Origin: Lentisphaeraceae bacterium
GTDB lineage: Bacteria; Verrucomicrobiota; Kiritimatiellia; RFP12; UBA1067
Length of the DNA: 17,765 bases
Assembly: GCA_004551905.1 (NCBI GenBank)
Contig: SFPL01000035.1
Coordinates: 1-17,765 of the forward strand
Reading direction: 5' to 3'
Part shown: positions 14,259 to 17,765 of the stretch, piece after piece
Layout of the letters: each line of letters opens with the position of its first letter
Numbering within the stretch: position 1 is the first letter of the stretch
The notes under the pieces: generated by a model
What the model was told of the DNA's origin: nothing
What the model saw: the letters and a program-made list of their open reading frames with translations, nothing else
The model's database searches: none
Program-made: the position numbers and the translations under genes

Positions 14259-14295
14259 ACACAACTATTCGACCACTCTAAGAGAGTAACAACAA

Positions 14296-14409
14296 ATGAA
14301 AGTCCGAAGTTCCGTTCGTCGCATCTGCGAGAACTGCCGCGTCATCCGCCGCAAGGGGATCGTGCGCGTAATCTGCACAAACCCGCGCCACAAGCAGCGC
14401 CAGGGTTAA
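14296..14409 (+). CDS. rpmJ: Ribosomal protein bL36
   Basis: A 37-residue zinc-ribbon large-subunit protein reading MKVRSSVRRICENC onward. The zinc ligands C11, C14, C27 and H32 are all present (the C+ form). The length is usual for the family. The start lies in an A-rich context (AACAACAA before ATG) with no clear Shine-Dalgarno. First gene of the alpha operon; its usual upstream partners infA, map and secY are absent. Confidence 0.96.
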   Translation: MKVRSSVRRICENCRVIRRKGIVRVICTNPRHKQRQG

Positions 14410-14428
14410 GAAAGGTAACAACAATACT

Positions 14429-14809
14429 ATGCCTAGACTGATGGGTGTGGACATACCAGGCAAGAAGCACATACGCTTCGCCCTGCGGTATATCCACGGT
14501 ATCGGGCCCAAGCGCGCTGATGACGTGCTGGCGGCGGTCAAGGTCGATCCGATGAAGAAGGCGGACGACATAACTCAGGACGAGATCCACGCGATCACGA
14601 CCTTCATCCAGGAGAACTACCGCGTGGAGGGCGACCTCCGTCGCGAGGTCTCGCAGAACATCCGCCGCCTGATCCAGATCGGGTCGTACCGCGGCCTGCG
14701 CCACAAGAAGGGGCTGCCCGTGCGCGGCCAGCGCACCAAGACTAACGCCCGCACCCGCAAGGGCGGCAAGCGCGTCTCGATCGCCATGCCCAAGCAGGCC
14801 GGCAGGTAA
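14429..14809 (+). CDS. rpsM: Ribosomal protein uS13
   Basis: 126 residues, a small-subunit head protein that contacts P-site tRNA and the subunit interface. Clear family segments are MPRLMGVDIPGKK at the N-terminus, YIHGIGPKRA (helix-hairpin-helix) and RGLRHKKGLPVRGQRTKTNARTRKG-type sequence near the C-terminus. The start ATG 14429 has only a weak AAAGG about 13 nt upstream. It lies 19 nt after rpmJ and 13 nt before rpsK, in conserved bacterial order. Confidence 0.97.
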   Translation: MPRLMGVDIPGKKHIRFALRYIHGIGPKRADDVLAAVKVDPMKKADDITQDEIHAITTFIQENYRVEGDLRREVSQNIRRLIQIGSYRGLRHKKGLPVRGQRTKTNARTRKGGKRVSIAMPKQAGR

Positions 14810-14822
14810 GGAGCTTTAGGAC

Positions 14823-15275
14823 ATGAGCGAAGAAGTCAAGAAAGAGGTCGCCCCGGCCGCTCCGGCCGCGGACGCCGCGGCTCCCGCGGCGGAGGGCGAG
14901 GCGCCGAAGGCCAAGAAGAGCGGCAAGTCGATTCCCGCGGGAATTGCGTTCATCCGCTCGACCTTCAACAACACCCAGGTTTCGATTGCCGACGCGCGCG
15001 GCGGCGTGATCTCCTGGAGCTCGGCCGGCAAGGCGGGCTTCAAGGGCTCGCGCAAGTCGACGGCGTTCGCGGCGACGATGGTCGCGCAGGACGCGGCCCG
15101 TGTCGCGGTCGCGAAGGGTATGCACGAGTGCGAGGTGAGGATGCAGGGCGCCGGTGCCGGCCGCGAGAGCGCGGTCCGCGCCATCCAGGCCGCGGGCATC
15201 CGCGTCACCCAGATCACCGACACGACGCCGGTTCCCCACAACGGGTGCCGCGCCCGCAAGCGCAGGAGGGTTTAA
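14823..15275 (+). CDS. rpsK: Ribosomal protein uS11 with N-terminal extension
   Basis: 150 residues against about 129 in most bacteria. The core starts at about residue 38 (SIPAGIAFIRSTFNNTQVSI) and ends PVPHNGCRARKRRRV, the canonical uS11 C-terminus. The extra N-terminal 37 residues are low-complexity Ala/Pro/Glu/Lys. uS11 lies on the 30S platform near the 3' end of 16S rRNA and the mRNA exit. ATG 14823 is preceded by AAGGAG (14808-14813). Two bases separate it from rpsD. Confidence 0.96.
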   Translation: MSEEVKKEVAPAAPAADAAAPAAEGEAPKAKKSGKSIPAGIAFIRSTFNNTQVSIADARGGVISWSSAGKAGFKGSRKSTAFAATMVAQDAARVAVAKGMHECEVRMQGAGAGRESAVRAIQAAGIRVTQITDTTPVPHNGCRARKRRRV

Positions 15276-15277
15276 TC

Positions 15278-15907
15278 ATGGGTCGCTATACAGGTCCCGT
15301 TTGCCGTCAGTGCCGCCGCGAGGGGAAGAAGCTCTTCCTCAAGGGCGCCCGCTGCTACATGGCCAAGTGCCCGATCGAGCAGGGAACCCCCGCTCCGGGC
15401 ATGCACGTCGCGCGCCGCGCGAAGAAGATGTCCGAATACGGCTCCCAGCTCCGCCAGAAGCAGTCGCTGCGCCGCCAGTACGGAATGGGCGAGCTGCAGT
15501 TCCGCCGCTTCTTCCAGGAGGCGCTGCGCCGCGAGGGCATCACCGGTGAGAACCTCCTGCAGATGCTGGAGATGCGCCTCGACAGCGTGGTCTACCGCCT
15601 CGGCCTGGCGCCGAGCCGCCGCGCCGCGCGCCAGTTCATCCGCCACGGCCACATCCTCGTCAACGACCACAAGGCGTCGATTCCCTCGATGATCGTGCGC
15701 GTCGGCGACATCGTGACCGTCAAGGACAACGCGAAGTCCAAGGACGCCGCTAACCGCTCGGTAGAGGCCGCCACTGGCGCCCAGCTGCCGGTGTGGATGG
15801 CCTTCGACCGCGCCACGCTGCGCGCCGAGGTGTTGGCCGTGCCGACCCGCGAGCAGATCGCCCCGATCGTCGACGAGCAGGCGATTGTCGAACTCTACTC
15901 GCGCTGA
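15278..15907 (+). CDS. rpsD: Ribosomal protein uS4, zinc-binding form
   Basis: 209 residues, a 16S rRNA assembly initiator and, in many bacteria, translational repressor of this operon. The N-terminus has C9, C12, C26 and C31, the spacing of the zinc-containing S4 type. The S4 RNA-binding domain follows, with LDSVVYRLGLAPSRRAARQ and GHILVND. ATG 15278 is chosen because it gives the conserved MGRYTGPVCRQCRR start; AGGAGG at 15264-15269 supports it. A 44-nt gap leads to rpoA. Confidence 0.97.
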   Translation: MGRYTGPVCRQCRREGKKLFLKGARCYMAKCPIEQGTPAPGMHVARRAKKMSEYGSQLRQKQSLRRQYGMGELQFRRFFQEALRREGITGENLLQMLEMRLDSVVYRLGLAPSRRAARQFIRHGHILVNDHKASIPSMIVRVGDIVTVKDNAKSKDAANRSVEAATGAQLPVWMAFDRATLRAEVLAVPTREQIAPIVDEQAIVELYSR

Positions 15908-15951
15908 TCCGGCCCTTAACGCCTTTAACAACTTAACAGGGAGACAACGAT

Positions 15952-16956
15952 ATGGCTATCCGTTTGAGCCCGTTCGAGATGCCCAAGAACGTCCAGCTGG
16001 ACGAGTCGACCAAGACCGACACGTACACGAGGTTCGTGGCCGAGCCGTTCGAGGTCGGGTATGCGCGCACGATCGGCAACTCGCTCCGCAGGGTGCTGTT
16101 GAGCTCGATCGAGGGCGCGGCGATCTCGTCCGTGCGCATCAAGGGCGTCAACCACGAGTTCTCCACCATCAAGGGCTGCGCCGAGGACGTCACCGACATC
16201 ATCCTCAACCTCAAGCGCACGCTGGTGAAGACCGTCTCGCGCGAGAACCAGATGCTCACCCTCAAGGCGAAGGGGCCGTGCACGGTGTGCGCGGGCGACT
16301 TCGCCAATCAGAACAGCGTCGAGGTGCTCAACCCCAAGCAGGTCATCTGCACTCTCGATGTCGACGGCTCGCTCGACATGGAGTGCGAGGTGAGGATCGG
16401 CCGCGGCTTCTGCCTGGCCGACGGCAACAAGAGCCCCGACCAGGAGATCGGCCGCATCGCGATCGACTCCATCTTCTCGCCCGTGACCCGCGTCAACTTC
16501 CTCGTGGAGAACACGCGCGTCGGCGAGCGGACCGACTACGAGAAGCTCGTCCTCGACGTGTGGACCGACGGCCGCGTCACCCCCGGTGACGCGCTGAAGA
16601 CCGCGGGCGCGGTGCTCCGCCGCCACATTGACGTGTTCGTCGACTACGAGGGCGAGCAGACGCTCGTGTTCGAGGACCATAGCGAGAATGACGCCAACGA
16701 GCGCGAGCGCCTCAGGAAGCTGCTGAACATGTCCGTCAACGAGATCGAGCTATCGGTCCGTGCGGCGAACTGCCTCAACAACGCGAACATCTCCTCCGTC
16801 GGAGAGCTCGCCGCCAAGACCGAGGCCGACATGCTCAAGTACCGCAACTTTGGCAAGAAGTCGCTGGACGAGATCAAGAATAAGCTCGTCTCGCTCGGCC
16901 TGTCGCTCGGGTACAAGTTCGACCCGGATCTGCTTGAAAAGAAAAAGGAAGCTTAA
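15952..16956 (+). CDS. rpoA: RNA polymerase alpha subunit
   Basis: 334 residues. The N-terminal dimerisation and assembly domain includes PFEVGYARTIGNSLRRVLL; a linker precedes the C-terminal domain (about 262-325). In that domain SVRAANCL places R270 and N273 at the positions of E. coli R265 and N268, which contact UP-element DNA, and NFGKKSLDEIK matches the rest of that surface. UP-element recognition is therefore likely retained, relevant to the T-rich tracts before several promoters here. AGGGAGA (15938-15944) supports ATG 15952. Three bases separate it from rplQ. Confidence 0.97.
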   Translation: MAIRLSPFEMPKNVQLDESTKTDTYTRFVAEPFEVGYARTIGNSLRRVLLSSIEGAAISSVRIKGVNHEFSTIKGCAEDVTDIILNLKRTLVKTVSRENQMLTLKAKGPCTVCAGDFANQNSVEVLNPKQVICTLDVDGSLDMECEVRIGRGFCLADGNKSPDQEIGRIAIDSIFSPVTRVNFLVENTRVGERTDYEKLVLDVWTDGRVTPGDALKTAGAVLRRHIDVFVDYEGEQTLVFEDHSENDANERERLRKLLNMSVNEIELSVRAANCLNNANISSVGELAAKTEADMLKYRNFGKKSLDEIKNKLVSLGLSLGYKFDPDLLEKKKEA

Positions 16957-16959
16957 ACC

Positions 16960-17364
16960 ATGCGCCATCAGAGAGTCGCAAAGAAGTTCGGACGCTCCAC
17001 CAAGCACCGCAAGATGCTGATGAGGAGCCTCGTCACCAACCTGATTCTTGCCGAATCGATCAAAACCACCCTGCCCAAGGCCAAGGAGGCCCGCAAGGAC
17101 GCCGACCGGATCGTCACCGTCGCCAAGAAGGGCGACCTGGCGGCCCGGCGCCTGGCGGCTTCGCGCCTCGTCGAGCCGAAGGCGGTGCAGAAGCTGTTCG
17201 ACAAGATCGCTCCTGCGATGAAGGACCGCAAGGGCGGCTACACCCGCATCGTCAAGCTCGGCACCCGCAGGGGCGACGCAGCTGAGATGTGCGTCCTTCA
17301 GTGGGTCACCGCGGCAGAGGCCGCTGCGCCCGCGAAAGACGAGCCGGCGAAGGAGGTGAAATAA
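16960..17364 (+). CDS. rplQ: Ribosomal protein bL17
   Basis: 134 residues. The core MRHQRVAKKFGRSTKHRKML, then SLVTNLILAESIKTTLPKAK and the glycine-containing GGYTRIVKLGTRRGDAAEM, is standard bL17, a 50S protein near the tunnel exit. A short Ala/Lys/Glu-rich tail (AEAAAPAKDEPAKEVK) follows. The last codons double as the Shine-Dalgarno of rpsU, and the stop overlaps its start as TAATG, so the two should be translationally coupled. Confidence 0.97.
   Translation: MRHQRVAKKFGRSTKHRKMLMRSLVTNLILAESIKTTLPKAKEARKDADRIVTVAKKGDLAARRLAASRLVEPKAVQKLFDKIAPAMKDRKGGYTRIVKLGTRRGDAAEMCVLQWVTAAEAAAPAKDEPAKEVK
17350..17359 (+). promoter_or_regulatory. Very strong Shine-Dalgarno site of rpsU
   Basis: AAGGAGGTGA is complementary over ten contiguous bases to the usual 16S 3' end. 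GGAGG sits 7 nt before ATG 17364, near-optimal spacing. It is encoded by the last codons of rplQ (K-E-V-K) and is the longest such match among the gene starts I checked here. Confidence 0.8.
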
Positions 17365-17567
17365 TGGCTATCGTTCTCAAGCTCAAGAAGGGCGAATCCG
17401 TTGAGCGAGGTCTCAAGCGCCTCAAGCGCGTCCTCGACAAGGAGGGCCTCATCAAGAAGCTGCGCGACGACCGCTACTTCGAGAAGCCCTGCGTGAAGGC
17501 GCGCAAGAAGTCCCAGCGCGCGCGCATCCGCAACCGCTCGCGCCGCGGGCGGATGGAGCTCAACTAA
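17364..17567 (+). CDS. rpsU: Ribosomal protein bS21
   Basis: 67 residues reading MAIVLKLKKGESVERGLKRL and ending in a basic tail, RSRRGRMELN. bS21 binds the 30S platform next to the anti-Shine-Dalgarno of 16S rRNA and affects initiation. ATG 17364 is chosen because it has the perfect SD and gives the family N-terminus. It ends the alpha operon, an unusual place for rpsU, which in E. coli precedes dnaG. A strong terminator follows 26 nt later. Confidence 0.95.
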   Translation: MAIVLKLKKGESVERGLKRLKRVLDKEGLIKKLRDDRYFEKPCVKARKKSQRARIRNRSRRGRMELN

Positions 17568-17592
17568 GCGCCCTCGTAGGGGCACAAGCCAT

Positions 17593-17624
17593 AAAAAGGC
17601 CGCGGCAACTGCTGCGGCCTTTTT
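17593..17624 (+). terminator. Intrinsic terminator of the alpha operon
   Basis: AAAAAGGCCGCGGC (17593-17606), loop AACT, GCTGCGGCCTTTTT (17611-17624). The stem is 14 bp with one G-U pair and ends in five T's. With A's at its 5' side it could also act in reverse. Confidence 0.92.
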
Positions 17625-17665
17625 GCCGTCCCGCCTCCGCGTCCGCTACGGGTGTGCGGGATTTA

Positions 17666-17674
17666 TGGTATAAC
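17666..17674 (+). promoter_or_regulatory. Probable promoter reading out of the window
   Basis: TGGTATAAC, one base off the extended -10 seen elsewhere. It follows the alpha operon terminator and points to the right edge. No start codon lies within 15 nt. The 90 bases beyond hold only a small hairpin (GGCG 17734-17737 with CGCC 17743-17746) and no convincing gene. Confidence 0.45.
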
Positions 17675-17765
17675 CCGAGTTTGCCAGTTTGATTTCTGAA
17701 AAAGTCGTTTTCACCCAGTGGCGACGCGGGGTTGGCGCATATCGCCCTCATAATAATTTAGGGAT

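Noticed and set aside
14259..14295. uS4 autoregulatory structure in the rpmJ leader
   Set aside because: Only a 5-bp hairpin is visible in a leader of about 30 nt; nothing resembling a pseudoknot can be supported by eye.
17560..17751. Minus-strand 63-codon frame at the right edge
   Set aside because: It runs through the alpha operon terminator and the end of rpsU; no promoter or RBS and no recognised family.
1..17765. CRISPR arrays, insertion sequences, prophage or defence genes
   Set aside because: No spaced direct repeats, transposase or phage motifs were found; only one short heptamer repeat is present.

Overview
The window is GC-rich chromosomal DNA, densely packed with housekeeping genes. 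I see no phage, transposon, CRISPR or plasmid genes. The taxonomic hints are a two-domain DUF1080 (3-keto-disaccharide hydrolase-like) lipoprotein, Ala/Lys/Glu-rich tails on ribosomal proteins, and an alpha (rpoA) operon ending in rpsU. Together they suggest a PVC-group bacterium (Kiritimatiellota, Lentisphaerota or Verrucomicrobiota). This is an inference from gene content, not from a marker-gene comparison.

Layout. The left edge (1-247) has base use unlike the genes; it holds a 7-bp tandem repeat and a terminator-like hairpin. Unit 1 (261-4171, +): small membrane protein, nadC (NAD synthesis), tandem-DUF1080 lipoprotein, coaX (CoA synthesis), small lipoprotein. Unit 2 (4206-7177, +): lysA, a sugar-phosphate nucleotidyltransferase, and a ComF-type phosphoribosyltransferase. 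It converges on a single gene for a stand-alone HATPase protein (7167-7709, -). Unit 3 (7788-11343, +): Tat-exported metallophosphoesterase, CCA-adding enzyme, HAD-like protein. Next come a single long acyl-CoA dehydrogenase gene (11424-13157, +) and tilS (-), with tilS diverging from a tRNA-Gly/Leu/Ser cluster. Last is the ribosomal alpha operon rpmJ-rpsM-rpsK-rpsD-rpoA-rplQ-rpsU, closed by a strong intrinsic terminator.

The clearest non-coding signal is a recurring extended -10 promoter, TGGTATAAT or a close variant. It occurs nine times, almost always at a unit boundary. In four units its spacing to the start codon (6-8 nt) implies leaderless mRNA. Two copies facing away from each other form a perfect 9-bp inverted repeat between tilS and the tRNA cluster. 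Other genes use Shine-Dalgarno sites, and rpsU has an exceptionally long one (10 contiguous bases), so several modes of translation initiation coexist. I found no clearly new multi-gene system; the more interesting signals are regulatory.
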